A stretch of 64,000 nt of DNA, taken from the NCBI RefSeq assembly GCF_022321485.1, contig NZ_JAKOGG010000002.1:310001-374000 (forward strand), written 5' to 3'. The position numbers and the translations under genes were made by a program. The first letter of the stretch is position 1. Each line of letters begins with the position of its first letter. The notes beneath the pieces are model-generated. The model ran no database searches. It had not been told where the DNA came from and worked only from the letters and a program-made list of their open reading frames with translations. Positions 1 to 8,317 of this stretch are shown piece by piece. This stretch comes from Shewanella electrica. Lineage in GTDB: Bacteria > Pseudomonadota > Gammaproteobacteria > Enterobacterales > Shewanellaceae.

Positions 1-344
1 CCCGCTTTAAACTTGATGACTTTGCCGTCACGCGTTGCTGTTAGCGCTATACCTGAGGTGACTATCATATGTTGTCCAGCGGGATGATGGTGCCACGCAG
101 TGCGCGCGCCAGGCTGAAAGGTAACATAAGCGCCTGAGTAATGGGCGGTGTCATTGGCTGGGAAAACCATCTCTACGGCTACGTCGCCAGTGAAATATTT
201 TTCCGGGCCTGCAAATGCACCTTGCGTCCCCGCTTTATACAACGTCTGAGCGGCGGGGGTCGCTTGGTCAGCCGCAATTGCCATACTGGTGGCAGTGCTA
301 AAAACCGCGGCAGTTAACAGTAACGAGGGTAGTTTGTAGTACAT
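1..344 (-). CDS. Cupin-domain exported protein, C-terminus beyond window
   Basis: The frame is open from an ATG at 344 to the window edge, so only the first ~114 residues are visible. Residues 1-24 form a signal peptide (MYYKLPSLLLTAAV... ending ...AIAA), so the protein should be periplasmic. After it come phrases typical of the small cupin family annotated as carboxymuconolactone decarboxylase- or mandelonitrile-lyase-like: FTGDVAVEMVFP, then TFQPGARTAWHHHPAGQHMIVTSG. The HHHP-x5-H cluster matches the metal-binding cupin motif 1. A conserved second cupin motif would lie outside the window. The substrate cannot be told. It is preceded by a perfect 12-bp inverted repeat (548-581) that could be its operator. 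Confidence 0.75.
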   Translation of the reverse strand, partial: MYYKLPSLLLTAAVFSTATSMAIAADQATPAAQTLYKAGTQGAFAGPEKYFTGDVAVEMVFPANDTAHYSGAYVTFQPGARTAWHHHPAGQHMIVTSGIALTATRDGKVIKFKA

Positions 345-547
345 CGGTGCTCCCGTTGATTATTGGCATAAAGCTCTGTTGCGGTAAAAGATGCGACACA
401 ACATCACTGATGAGGTGATATGAAAGGTGGAATCCCCAGCCTTGAAACTGCTCGCTACAAGAGATGATTTGCGCGGCATCGGTGTCATGTCTGCCGCTTA
501 TCATATCGCGGCGGGGTGGCAGGATGACTAATGGTGATTATTCATTA

Positions 548-581
548 GTGATATGAGTTGCGATCATTTAACTCATATCAC
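548..581. repeat. 12-bp perfect inverted repeat upstream of cupin gene
   Basis: The arms GTGATATGAGTT and AACTCATATCAC are perfect complements around a 10-base spacer. The site lies about 200 bp upstream of the cupin start and just past the end of the unknown gene at 648-1094. It has no T-run on either side, so an operator is likelier than a terminator. A weaker repeat (ACTAAT...ATTAGT) lies just beside it at about 528-548. The rest of the 345-647 gap shows no gene. Confidence 0.45.
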
Positions 582-647
582 CATGGTTCTAGGGGCTGAC
601 GCGGCTTGGCGAGGAAGATTGGTTGTTGGGACGATATTAACATTTAG

Positions 648-1094
648 CTACAGTAACACCGGTTGTTCACTTACCGCCATATTGGCCGTCAGAATGCTCA
701 ACAGTTGTCTCAACGTTTCCAAGTAATTGTTCATATGCTGCTGACTGTGCCACGGGCAGGTGGAGTCTTGATAAAGAAAAATTCCCGCAGCGTTTTTGAG
801 ACCATCAGTCAGTGGCAATTGGCGAATCAATATATAGCTACTATCGGAAATGCTGCACTGGTACTCGGTATAGTCTACCCACTCATTAAAATCACCCACG
901 CCCAGCGGTTTGTATTCTCGATTGACCAGAAACATACGGCCGGTATTGCTAAATGGCGTGACGGCGTAGGGCAATAGTACTCGAATGTACTTGCTAAAAT
1001 ACTCCGAGGAGGACACTTGGATTTGGCGGTCTTTGTCGAACAGATGAATTAACGCGCCTTCAATAGTCCGTACCAGCTGTTTTTCGTGAGCCAT
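648..1094 (-). CDS. Hypothetical protein (148 aa)
   Basis: I do not recognise this family. The start at 1094 is preceded by a good ribosome binding site (AAAGGAAG, about 6 nt upstream), which supports a real gene. The protein is soluble, with no signal peptide or membrane segment. It begins MAHEKQLVRTIEGALIHLFD, and the middle (FLVNREYKPLGVGDFNEWVDY) is mixed alpha/beta in composition. It is followed by a 300-bp gap holding inverted repeats and then the cupin gene on the same strand, so it is probably its own transcription unit. The opposite-strand frame over the same DNA (663-977) has no such start signal and was rejected. Confidence 0.55.
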   Translation of the reverse strand: MAHEKQLVRTIEGALIHLFDKDRQIQVSSSEYFSKYIRVLLPYAVTPFSNTGRMFLVNREYKPLGVGDFNEWVDYTEYQCSISDSSYILIRQLPLTDGLKNAAGIFLYQDSTCPWHSQQHMNNYLETLRQLLSILTANMAVSEQPVLL

Positions 1095-1442
1095 ATTTGC
1101 TTCCTTTCAAGTCATTACTGCTAAGACACAACAACATTCAAATTTGATGGGGCAGCATCGCTGCTTGAATAGGTTATTTAACCGCATCCGCCACGTCATT
1201 GCATCTCGCTTATTTCGATGAAGCAGTATCGCTGGCTGCACCACATTTATCATCGATGTTATGTGCAAAAATTAAACGCTAACAGCCGCCAGCAGGTGCG
1301 TTGTCAGCGTCATCCTGTTAGCTGGCTGTTATTTGCTGCACGTTAAATTGTTGAAAGCTTAGTGTTCTTTTCTTGTACTCATTAACAATAGTTCAGAACA
1401 GCGTATACTAGCGTTTTGCAACAGCAAAGATAGGTTGTAAAC
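1095..1442. other. Intergenic region between divergent genes
   Basis: No convincing gene. It separates the unknown gene (minus) from the AEC transporter (plus) and should hold both promoters. Two similar segments, GCAGCATCGCTGCTTGA near 1151 and GCAGTATCGCTGGCTGC near 1222, form an imperfect direct repeat of unknown meaning. Confidence 0.4.
1382..1409 (+). promoter_or_regulatory. Candidate sigma-70 promoter of AEC transporter
   Basis: TTAACA (1382-1387) and TATACT (1404-1409) are separated by 16 nt, about 34 bp before the ATG of the transporter. The -10 is close to consensus, the -35 moderate. No operator is evident. Confidence 0.4.
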
Positions 1443-2381
1443 ATGGGTGTTGGCGTCATCATTAATCAGATCATGGTGTTATTTCTGTTGATGGGGTTAG
1501 GTTTTGGTTTGGCAAAATCTAAGCTGCTTGATAAGCCCACCACCGATAAACTGATCTGGTTGCTGTGTTATGTGGTGATGCCGTGCCTCGTCTTTAATGC
1601 CTTTCAAATTCCCTATTCCGCCGAGTTATGGCACAACTTTATGTTGGTAGGCGGGTTGTCGTGTGCCATCCACATTCTGTTTATTGTGTTGAGTAAATTA
1701 CTGCTTAATACCCGCCGACTCAAACGCCAAGGCATTGCCGAGCAGATGCAATTTACTGCGGTGTATTCTAACTGCGGCTTTATGGGGCTGCCGCTGGTGG
1801 TGGCGTTGGTGGGCAGTAACGGCGCGTTTTACGGCTCAGTGTATATCGCTGTTAATGGTATCTTTGTCTGGACTCACGGCTTACTAACGCACTCCGGGCG
1901 GTTAGAACGCCGCGCGTTGGTCAAGGTGTTGTTTAATCCCAATACCTTAGCGGCCATCATCGGCTGTTTATTCTTTGTCTTATCAATTCAACTGCCATCG
2001 GCATTGCATGATGCGGTGGGCCATGTTGCCAAGATGAACACCGCGTTGGCGATGATTTTGGTGGGGGCGGCGATGGCGCCAGTTAAAATCGGCAAGATTT
2101 GGTTTAGCGGTGCTGCGTGGTTAAGCGTGTTGATGCGTAACTTGCTGTTTCCTGCGGTCGTGTTAGCGGGGTTATTGGCGTTACATATCAGCGGCGATAT
2201 GTTGTTGGTGGTGTTAGCGCTCAGTGCTTGCCCGGTGGCGGGCATGTCAGTGATTGTGGCTCAACTAACGGGGAAAAGCACCGACTTCCCCGTGAAAAGC
2301 CTCACCTTGTCGACCATTGTTAGCCTCGTCAGTTTACCTATGATGCTGACCTTGGCAGATACTTGGTCACGCGCTAACTGA
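1443..2381 (+). CDS. AEC-family (auxin efflux carrier) permease
   Basis: This is an inner-membrane secondary transporter of the AEC family (Pfam Mem_trans). The 312 residues match the family's usual length of about 300-320. It has two halves of about five hydrophobic segments each. The N-terminal half carries the typical NQIMVLFLLMGLGFGLAK and LCYVVMPCLVFNAF, the centre the conserved YSNCGFMGLPLV, and the C-terminal half LSACPVAGMSVIVA. Members in bacteria move malonate, malate, lactate or other organic anions; the substrate cannot be read from sequence and no metabolic gene lies next to it. Its stop codon directly abuts that of the converging methyltransferase gene, with no base between them. 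Confidence 0.88.
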   Translation: MGVGVIINQIMVLFLLMGLGFGLAKSKLLDKPTTDKLIWLLCYVVMPCLVFNAFQIPYSAELWHNFMLVGGLSCAIHILFIVLSKLLLNTRRLKRQGIAEQMQFTAVYSNCGFMGLPLVVALVGSNGAFYGSVYIAVNGIFVWTHGLLTHSGRLERRALVKVLFNPNTLAAIIGCLFFVLSIQLPSALHDAVGHVAKMNTALAMILVGAAMAPVKIGKIWFSGAAWLSVLMRNLLFPAVVLAGLLALHISGDMLLVVLALSACPVAGMSVIVAQLTGKSTDFPVKSLTLSTIVSLVSLPMMLTLADTWSRAN

Positions 2382-3137
2382 TCAGTTTACTAACGGCTTT
2401 TTAGTGCATACCACAATAGCGTTACCAGCTTGTGCGTCCATCGGCAAAATTTTGTGATAGTCATGCTCAAACAGCTGCACCTCAAAGTAAGGGCTGAGTA
2501 ACGCCACCAACTCGGCAAAGCTTACCGCCACCATCGGATGTTCATCCTGCCAAATCTGTTGCTCTGTTTGATTGGTCTTGGTGATGCTGAGTTTTAATGC
2601 CTGCATTTCCCCGTCACCGCCATAATACCAACTCGAGCGGAAGGTAAACTGCTCAGCATCTTGCGTTGCCCCATGCTCAACAAACAAGGCGTTGTTGATC
2701 TTATCTTTGGCGACTGCGTTAAAGCAGAACAGCCCGTCGTCCGCCAAGGCATTATGCACGCTGGCAATGCACTGTTTCAGCTGGTCGATGCCACCGTTGT
2801 AGTGGATGGAGTAGAGGAAACAGGTGATAAGATCTAACGGTTCGTCAGCGCTGAAGTTGCCCATATCCTGCATACTGAATTGCGCTTCAGGGCAGCGTTT
2901 GGCGGCGATATCCAACATTGGCTGATTGATGTCTAAGCCTGCGCTTTGAAAACCGAAATCAAGGAAGTGGCGTACATGTGGCCCAGTGCCGCAGGCCAAG
3001 TCCAGATGGCGTTTACCACCATTACCAAACAGTTGCGCTAATCTGCTCACACAGTGGCTTTGGGCGTGATAGTCGATATCGACACACATCAGATCATAAT
3101 AGCCCGACAAGTCGGTATACAGAGCGTTAGCAGACAT
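2382..3137 (-). CDS. Class I SAM-dependent methyltransferase
   Basis: A soluble methyltransferase of 251 residues. Motif I, the SAM-binding loop, is LDLACGTG at residues 45-52, followed by the acidic end of strand 2 in GLDIN and by a motif II-like LDLITCFLYSIHYN. The rest resembles the family annotated as class I SAM methyltransferases that act on small molecules; the acceptor cannot be told. It converges on the AEC transporter end to end, so no terminator space exists between them and the two mRNAs may overlap. The promoter should lie in the short gap at 3138-3248. Confidence 0.82.
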   Translation of the reverse strand: MSANALYTDLSGYYDLMCVDIDYHAQSHCVSRLAQLFGNGGKRHLDLACGTGPHVRHFLDFGFQSAGLDINQPMLDIAAKRCPEAQFSMQDMGNFSADEPLDLITCFLYSIHYNGGIDQLKQCIASVHNALADDGLFCFNAVAKDKINNALFVEHGATQDAEQFTFRSSWYYGGDGEMQALKLSITKTNQTEQQIWQDEHPMVAVSFAELVALLSPYFEVQLFEHDYHKILPMDAQAGNAIVVCTKKPLVN

Positions 3138-3248
3138 TAAAACAGTTCTAGGCAGGTGAGCGGTGGCGCATAGTAATGGAATTTGACCGCTTTGCGAAGC
3201 GTTAACTTCCTTAGGTGATGGAGGCGGCGACAGTCTGTGAGCTGGACA

Positions 3249-3273
3249 TAAAAAAGAGCGGCGAGGCCGCTCT
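3249..3273 (-). terminator. Intrinsic terminator of M61 peptidase gene
   Basis: On the minus strand the stem AGAGCGGC/GCCGCTCT (8 bp, 3-nt loop) is followed by TTTTTT. It lies just past the stop of the M61 peptidase. Confidence 0.85.
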
Positions 3274-3296
3274 ATGCTCGGAAATGTTGTGTCAGT

Positions 3297-5054
3297 TTAA
3301 CTTAGCCAAGCTGGCACTAACGCTTCATCGCGCACCAGCAATGACACGGTATCCAGCGCGGCGGCTTCGAGTGGCAGTTCACCGCTCATCAGCACATCGT
3401 CACGGAACCAGTGCAGGGTGATGCTGCCGCCTTGCGGATATAGCTGCAAAAACTGCTCAAACTGCGCGCCCGCTTGCAGACCGTCAGCGGCGATCAAAAG
3501 GTCTTTAGCACTTAAACCAGCACGATGGGCAGGAGAACCATTCGCCACGCTGACGATGCGGATCCCCAAACCTTCCGCTTTATATTTGGCACCAAAGCCA
3601 ATAGCGAGTCCGTCGACATCACCACCGCCTTGATCCGCATTACTGCTGCTTGAGCGTAGTTTTAGCTCAACGCCAAATTTGGCTAGTAACTCAGCCAGTG
3701 GCAGATCTTCCGCTTTGTTAATCCAGGCAAATTCGGCACTGGCATCGCGGCCGAGCAACTCACTATACAGCTGCTGGTGGCTGTCATCATCGGTGCCGAT
3801 GCCTTTCAAACCATAGCGTTGCCACAATAGACGCATCAGGTCGTCGAGATTTTTCTCGCCTTGGGTTTCCAGTCGCAGAGTAAGGTCGAGATACAGCGCA
3901 AACAAACCGCCTTTGGTGTAGTAACTGACAATGGCGTTACCAGCGTTTTCATCTTGTTTGTAGAACTTAGTCCACGCGTTGAAGCTGGACTCGCCCAGAC
4001 TTTGCTGCAAACGGCCAGCACCGCGATAAACGCGCGTAAAGGTATGGCTCAGCAGCTCTAAGTAACTGTCACGGTCAACGCGGCCGCTGCGGTAAGTCAT
4101 CAAATCATCGTAGTAAGAGGTGATGCCCTCATAGGCCCACAACTGCGGCGTATAGGTCTCACTCTCTAATTGGTATGGAGTGAACGCCGCGGGCTTAATG
4201 CGCTTCACGTTCCAGCTGTGAAAATACTCATGGCTACAGAGGGTTAAATAGCTGCGATAGTCTTTATCAACCGGGGCATCAAGCGATTTAGGCAGTTCAT
4301 TGCGTGAACAATGTAACGCGGTTGAAGCGCGATGTTCTAAGCCGCCGAAGCCGCTTTTAAGCACTTGCGTCATAAACAGGTAGCGTTCAAACGGTGCTGG
4401 TGTACCAAACAGTTTGATTTGGCTTTCGCAGATAGCGGTCAAATCTTGCAACAGGCGCGGCATATTGCAGTGATGACGCCCAGTTAACACTACATCGTGG
4501 CGTACACCACCGGCTTCAAATGTGCCTAAGGTGAAGGTGCCCATTTCCACGGGGTGATCAATCAGCTCGTCATAATCAGCTGCACGGAAACGGCCAAATG
4601 CAAAATCGTCGCCTTTAATCCGTGGCAGGGTGGTTGCCACTTGCCAACCTTGCAACTGTTTTGGCGGGAGAATTTCCACTTCATGCGGTTGCTGCTCTTT
4701 GCCGCGAACCGCTAAAAACACACTGCTGCCGTTAAAAAAACCGTGGGTTTGATCTAAATGCGCGGTGCGCACTGACAGGTCCCAAGCATAGATTTGATAG
4801 CGCAGGTGCAGCACATCAGCGTCGGCTTCAATCAGCCAACGTTGTTTATCAAGCTGCTGAATATTCAGTGGCCGGTTAATTTCATCCGATGCGCGTAAGC
4901 CAATAATATTTTTGGCAAAGTCACGGATCATATAACTGCCTGGCAACCATGCAGGCAACCAGAACTCTTGCTGTTTAGCGGGCGCGTCAACCCGCATAGA
5001 AACTTCAAATAAATGTGCCACTGGATCAACGGCGGTAATTTGATAACTGATCAT
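3297..5054 (-). CDS. M61-family aminopeptidase with PDZ domain
   Basis: A metallopeptidase of the M61 (glycyl aminopeptidase) family, about 585 residues. The zinc motif HEYFHSWNVKRI lies at about residues 275-286, with HEYFH giving the two His ligands and the catalytic Glu, and a downstream ELWAYEGIT-like sequence (PQLWAYEGITSYY) supplying the third ligand. A PDZ domain follows near the C-terminus (GLGIRIVSVANGSPAHRAGL). The frame is open further upstream to a TTG at 5120, but MISYQITAVDP, at 5054, matches the usual start of the family. No signal peptide is seen, so it is probably cytoplasmic. A strong terminator follows at 3249-3273. Confidence 0.85.
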   Translation of the reverse strand: MISYQITAVDPVAHLFEVSMRVDAPAKQQEFWLPAWLPGSYMIRDFAKNIIGLRASDEINRPLNIQQLDKQRWLIEADADVLHLRYQIYAWDLSVRTAHLDQTHGFFNGSSVFLAVRGKEQQPHEVEILPPKQLQGWQVATTLPRIKGDDFAFGRFRAADYDELIDHPVEMGTFTLGTFEAGGVRHDVVLTGRHHCNMPRLLQDLTAICESQIKLFGTPAPFERYLFMTQVLKSGFGGLEHRASTALHCSRNELPKSLDAPVDKDYRSYLTLCSHEYFHSWNVKRIKPAAFTPYQLESETYTPQLWAYEGITSYYDDLMTYRSGRVDRDSYLELLSHTFTRVYRGAGRLQQSLGESSFNAWTKFYKQDENAGNAIVSYYTKGGLFALYLDLTLRLETQGEKNLDDLMRLLWQRYGLKGIGTDDDSHQQLYSELLGRDASAEFAWINKAEDLPLAELLAKFGVELKLRSSSSNADQGGGDVDGLAIGFGAKYKAEGLGIRIVSVANGSPAHRAGLSAKDLLIAADGLQAGAQFEQFLQLYPQGGSITLHWFRDDVLMSGELPLEAAALDTVSLLVRDEALVPAWLS

Positions 5055-5346
5055 TGAGTCTGCTGATTTGAAGTGTAAAGAAGTGCTCCACATGCTGCCA
5101 AAAATAGCTAACGACAGCAATCTGCACTCGCTAAATAAATCACTTTTAACGGCAGATTCAGATGATTGCTGTTTTATTGCACAATACTGTTTGGCAGGCT
5201 TTACAGCTTTTGACTATGGGATGAAGCTGCTATGTTAGTGTGACTGGCGCATTCGTTTCCGCTTACAGGTATAATGCGACCACGTTTTGAGCTTAGCACA
5301 GTGTTTTACTGCGCTACTGACATTACTAATCACCGGAGAGTGTAAG

Positions 5347-5724
5347 ATGGCTGAAGAAACCCTATTCAGTAAGATTGTCAGACGTGAAATTGCTGCAGAT
5401 ATCGTATATCAAGATCATTTAGTCACGGCGTTTCGCGATATCGCGCCGCAAGCCCCCACACATCTATTGATTGTGCCCAACCACGTTATTCCTACCGTTA
5501 ACGATGTCAAAGCATCGGATGAAGCAGCGCTTGGCCGTATGTTCACCGTGGCCGCAAAATTGGCGGCTGAAATGGGCGTCGCCGAAGACGGTTTTCGCTT
5601 AATTGTGAACACCAATAAACACGCCGGACAGGAAGTATTTCACGTGCATATGCACCTACTAGGCGGCAAAGCGTTAGGGCCGATGTTGAGTCGAAAAAAA
5701 GATAACAATGAAGACAAATCCTGA
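5347..5724 (+). CDS. hinT: HIT-family purine nucleoside phosphoramidase HinT
   Basis: A 125-residue histidine-triad hydrolase of the HinT branch, which cleaves AMP-lysine and other purine nucleoside phosphoramidates as a cytoplasmic dimer. The triad HVHMH lies at residues 99-103, preceded by the typical [16 protein letters not shown], and ETLFSKIVR is the usual N-terminus. The frame opens at 5287, but the ATG at 5347 has GGAGAG upstream and gives the family's standard start, so the longer form is rejected. It overlaps the following thioesterase gene by 17 bp, so the two are probably co-transcribed. Confidence 0.92.
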   Translation: MAEETLFSKIVRREIAADIVYQDHLVTAFRDIAPQAPTHLLIVPNHVIPTVNDVKASDEAALGRMFTVAAKLAAEMGVAEDGFRLIVNTNKHAGQEVFHVHMHLLGGKALGPMLSRKKDNNEDKS

Positions 5725-6214
5725 TTTTTTCCCAATGACCTTGTTAGCCACGCGCTTTGTTAATCAACTGGCGCAGTGTCGTCGTTTGGGGCTCAAAGTG
5801 CATGAAGCCAGCGAGCATCATGTACTGTTAGAACTGCCTTATAACGAAGAGCTGATTGGCTACCCTGACACCGGCGTATTGCACGGTGGGGTGATTACCA
5901 CCTTGATGGATACCGGCAGCGGTTGCGCGGTGATCTGCGCCATTAAAGAGAAATTTGGCACCTTAGAAATTTCGCCAACGTTGGATTTGCGTGTCGATTA
6001 CATGAAACCGGCACAGCCACATAAGCCGATTTTCGGCATGGCCGAATGTTATCGCTTGTCATCCAGCGTGGCATTTACGCGGGCGATTGCCTACCAAGAC
6101 AGTGTTGACGATCCTATCGCCCATGCGGTGGGTTCATTTATGCGTATCAGTCCAGAGATGATTGGTGACAGCTTCCGCAAAGCGCTGATGGGCGAGGAGG
6201 TGCAGTATGACTGA
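5708..6214 (+). CDS. PaaI-like hotdog thioesterase, first of a tandem pair
   Basis: A 168-residue hotdog-fold acyl-CoA thioesterase of the PaaI/YdiI type. The conserved [14 protein letters not shown] lies at residues 57-70, with HGG at 59-61 forming the oxyanion turn and D68 the acidic catalytic residue; [11 protein letters not shown] is the typical second motif. The start overlaps hinT by 17 bp and the end overlaps the next thioesterase by 8 bp, so three genes form one translational unit. The true acyl substrate is unknown. The residues after the hotdog core (from about 150) are a helical tail longer than in many family members. Confidence 0.88.
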   Translation: MKTNPDFFPMTLLATRFVNQLAQCRRLGLKVHEASEHHVLLELPYNEELIGYPDTGVLHGGVITTLMDTGSGCAVICAIKEKFGTLEISPTLDLRVDYMKPAQPHKPIFGMAECYRLSSSVAFTRAIAYQDSVDDPIAHAVGSFMRISPEMIGDSFRKALMGEEVQYD

Positions 6215-6662
6215 GCCGAAACCGCCACTGACCGACGTTAAAACATTGGTCGCTCGCGTTGCTGAAACTAACGATTTCGCTGACCTGATCGCCCACGTGC
6301 CGTATGCCAAATTTATCGGAATGCAGGTCAATCGTTTTGGCGATGAACTGGTATTCCAACTGCCCGCTAATGACGACAACATAGGTAATCCAGTATTGCC
6401 CGCTTTGCACGGCGGGGTGATTGCGGGGTTTATGGAAATGTCGGCCATCATACAGTTGATGGTGTTTATGCAAACCAGTAAAGTGCCGAAAGTGGTGGAC
6501 TTCTCCATCGACTACCTCCGCGCTGGCTACCACAAAGACAGCTACGCCGAGTGCCATATCACTCGCCAAGGCCGCCGTGTTGCCAACGTACATATTGAGT
6601 GCTGGCAAACCAGCCGCAAACAGTTAATCGCCACCGCGCGGGCGCATTTTTTGATTGAATAA
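6207..6662 (+). CDS. PaaI-like hotdog thioesterase, second of a tandem pair
   Basis: A second hotdog thioesterase (151 aa), with ALHGGVIAGFMEMSA at residues 66-80. Here the acidic residue is Glu (E77) where the first copy has Asp (D68). VDFSIDYLRAG matches the second family motif. The two copies are only distantly alike, so this is an old duplication or two independent subfamilies rather than a recent tandem copy. Overlapping starts suggest they are made in similar amounts and could form a heteromer; that is inference. No obvious terminator follows before the next gene, which starts 57 bp on with clearly different base composition. Confidence 0.88.
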   Translation: MTEPKPPLTDVKTLVARVAETNDFADLIAHVPYAKFIGMQVNRFGDELVFQLPANDDNIGNPVLPALHGGVIAGFMEMSAIIQLMVFMQTSKVPKVVDFSIDYLRAGYHKDSYAECHITRQGRRVANVHIECWQTSRKQLIATARAHFLIE

Positions 6663-6719
6663 AATAACAACGATTTAATGGTTTTAATGCCAGTTTTTTA
6701 ACAGGGAAAAAGGCTTTTA

Positions 6720-7928
6720 ATGCGGATTTTAATACTTAAAGGGCAATCTCAGTATGATGTCCTGCGCTTTTTTATTGATGAAATAGGACATGGTTTTAGC
6801 GAACTCGGTTTTAATGTTAGTACAGTTGATCTGATTAGCGATGATTGGAAATCGCAGTTAATGTCAGTCATTAATTCCGGCGTTGACATCGTTTTCTCAT
6901 TTAATGGTATGGGAATTGGGCTGCAAACTGACAATGGTGATTTGTTATTTGAGACGTTAAAAGCGCAATGTATTTCAATCTTTGTTGATCATCCTTGCAT
7001 TCATTATTCTCGTATCGTTTCTGCGCCGAGCAATTCTATCTTTACGTTTATCGATAAATCACACATAGACTTTTGCCGCCAGCATTTTAATGGAAAAAAC
7101 TATGTTTTTTCATTTTTACCACATGGCGGTTCAAAAATTGCACTCGCAAAACATCCTGAACTTTCATCTGTCATGTTTGATGATTCATATCAAAAAGCAT
7201 CGGTGATGTTTAGTGGCTCCTATAAGAATGCCACTGTTGATGATGTAGCCAACCAGTATGTCTCGCCGCTGCTAAAATCACTGTTTTTCAGTGTGTATGA
7301 AGAATTAGCGGTTACTCACAATCAGTGCTTCTATGATGCAGTCACCGATGTGATGAAAGATACCGGGCTTTATATTGCAAATAATGAACGATTAACTCTG
7401 ACCGTGAATCAAATCTTTGCCGGAATTAATCAAGTTCGCTGCGCTGAAAACCGCCAACGGCTGTTGGGTGCCGCGGAGTCTACCGGTATTAACGTTGATA
7501 TTTATGGCCCAGCAACTTGGACTGCATATTGTGACGATAAAAAGTATCTGAATTATCGTGGTCAGAAAAACTACCAAGAGATTTTAGGACTATATCAACA
7601 GTATCAATTCGTGCTTAATGACAATAATGATTTTTACAACGGCTCGCATGAACGTCACTTTGATGCGTTGGTGAACTTCGCATGTCCCGTTTCACCTATC
7701 AATGCATATTACCAAAGTGGTCAACATGGTGGTGGAGTTGGCTTATTTTATGAGCGAAATAATCCAGCAGAAGTTATTGCTGAGTTAGCCAATGCGGAGC
7801 AATTGTACGGCCAATTTAAGCATGGATTAGAGTCTACCGCAGAGGATTTTAAATTTATGCATAGTTGGAAAAGTCGCGCCACCGAACTTGTTAGTTTGCT
7901 TGGCCTTTTCGGGCAAGTTGGTCGCTAG
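6720..7928 (+). CDS. CgeB-like glycosyltransferase-fold protein
   Basis: A 402-residue soluble protein resembling the CgeB/DUF3880-type GT-B glycosyltransferases. The N-terminus MRILILKGQSQYDVLRFF is a Rossmann start. The C-terminal half has the family pattern of a domain that names the partner sugar nucleotide site: GINVDIYGPATW, YRGQKNYQEILGLYQQYQFVLNDNNDFYNGSHERHFDALVNFACPV, then a helix-rich end. It lacks a signal peptide and membrane segments. The gene is much richer in A+T than its neighbours, which suggests acquisition by transfer. No flagellin or polysaccharide gene lies beside it, so its target (protein, lipid or glycan) is unknown. The assignment rests on pattern only. Confidence 0.6.
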   Translation: MRILILKGQSQYDVLRFFIDEIGHGFSELGFNVSTVDLISDDWKSQLMSVINSGVDIVFSFNGMGIGLQTDNGDLLFETLKAQCISIFVDHPCIHYSRIVSAPSNSIFTFIDKSHIDFCRQHFNGKNYVFSFLPHGGSKIALAKHPELSSVMFDDSYQKASVMFSGSYKNATVDDVANQYVSPLLKSLFFSVYEELAVTHNQCFYDAVTDVMKDTGLYIANNERLTLTVNQIFAGINQVRCAENRQRLLGAAESTGINVDIYGPATWTAYCDDKKYLNYRGQKNYQEILGLYQQYQFVLNDNNDFYNGSHERHFDALVNFACPVSPINAYYQSGQHGGGVGLFYERNNPAEVIAELANAEQLYGQFKHGLESTAEDFKFMHSWKSRATELVSLLGLFGQVGR

Positions 7929-7989
7929 CGAAAATGTAACAGGTAAAGCACGGTTGTCGCCAATATGCAGAGTGCTGGCAATGCTATAA

Positions 7990-8017
7990 CATCAAGGCCG
8001 ATGGCTCGGCCTTGATG
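7990..8017 (+). terminator. Hairpin after glycosyltransferase gene
   Basis: CATCAAGGCCGA and TCGGCCTTGATG form a perfect 12-bp stem with a 4-nt loop, about 60 bp past the stop. No clear T-run follows, so termination is plausible but not certain. Confidence 0.55.
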
Positions 8018-8023
8018 TTGCTA

Positions 8024-8206
8024 AGAGAAAGATTGTGCAAACAAATCGTCGCGACATGCTGGATTTGTTCCTGTGATTGCCGTTCAAGGCCACGAACCTC
8101 GGGTATGCAGGAGCATGGCAACGTTGGCTAACAAAACAATCGTCAGCTTACCAAACCGCGTAGACCTCCGTAGAGCACACAGGACTTAATTTCATCTGCC
8201 ACTATT
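8024..8206. repeat. Degenerate copy of the IS5-type MITE
   Basis: The stretch beginning GAAAGATTGTGC aligns over about 150 bp with the intact element at 29006-29268. Shared blocks include TCGCGAC, CTGGAT, GTTCAAGGC, GAGCATGGCAA (AAGCATGGCAA in the other copy), GGCTAAC (AGCTAAC) and TTCATCTGC. By eye roughly two thirds of positions match with small gaps. It has lost a recognisable right terminal repeat. It fills most of the gap between the glycosyltransferase gene and the terminator at 8270. Confidence 0.6.
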
Positions 8207-8269
8207 TCCCAATCACCAGCGCGTTGTCACTGCGTGACTCGGGTATACATCATTGTTGATATTGGGCAA

Positions 8270-8297
8270 TAAAAAAACCGCGGGTGAACCGCGGTTT
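8270..8297 (-). terminator. Intrinsic terminator of isochorismatase-like gene
   Basis: On the minus strand AAACCGCGG/CCGCGGTTT (9-bp stem, 5-nt loop) runs into a T-tract of seven. It follows the stop at 8318 by about 20 bp. Confidence 0.88.
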
Positions 8298-8317
8298 AAT
8301 GTGTGGCTCTCGCCCAA

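Noticed and set aside
663-977. Plus-strand frame of 104 codons over the unknown minus gene
   Set aside because: It lies fully inside the minus-strand gene at 648-1094, which has a proper ribosome binding site; the plus frame has no comparable start signal and no recognisable domain.
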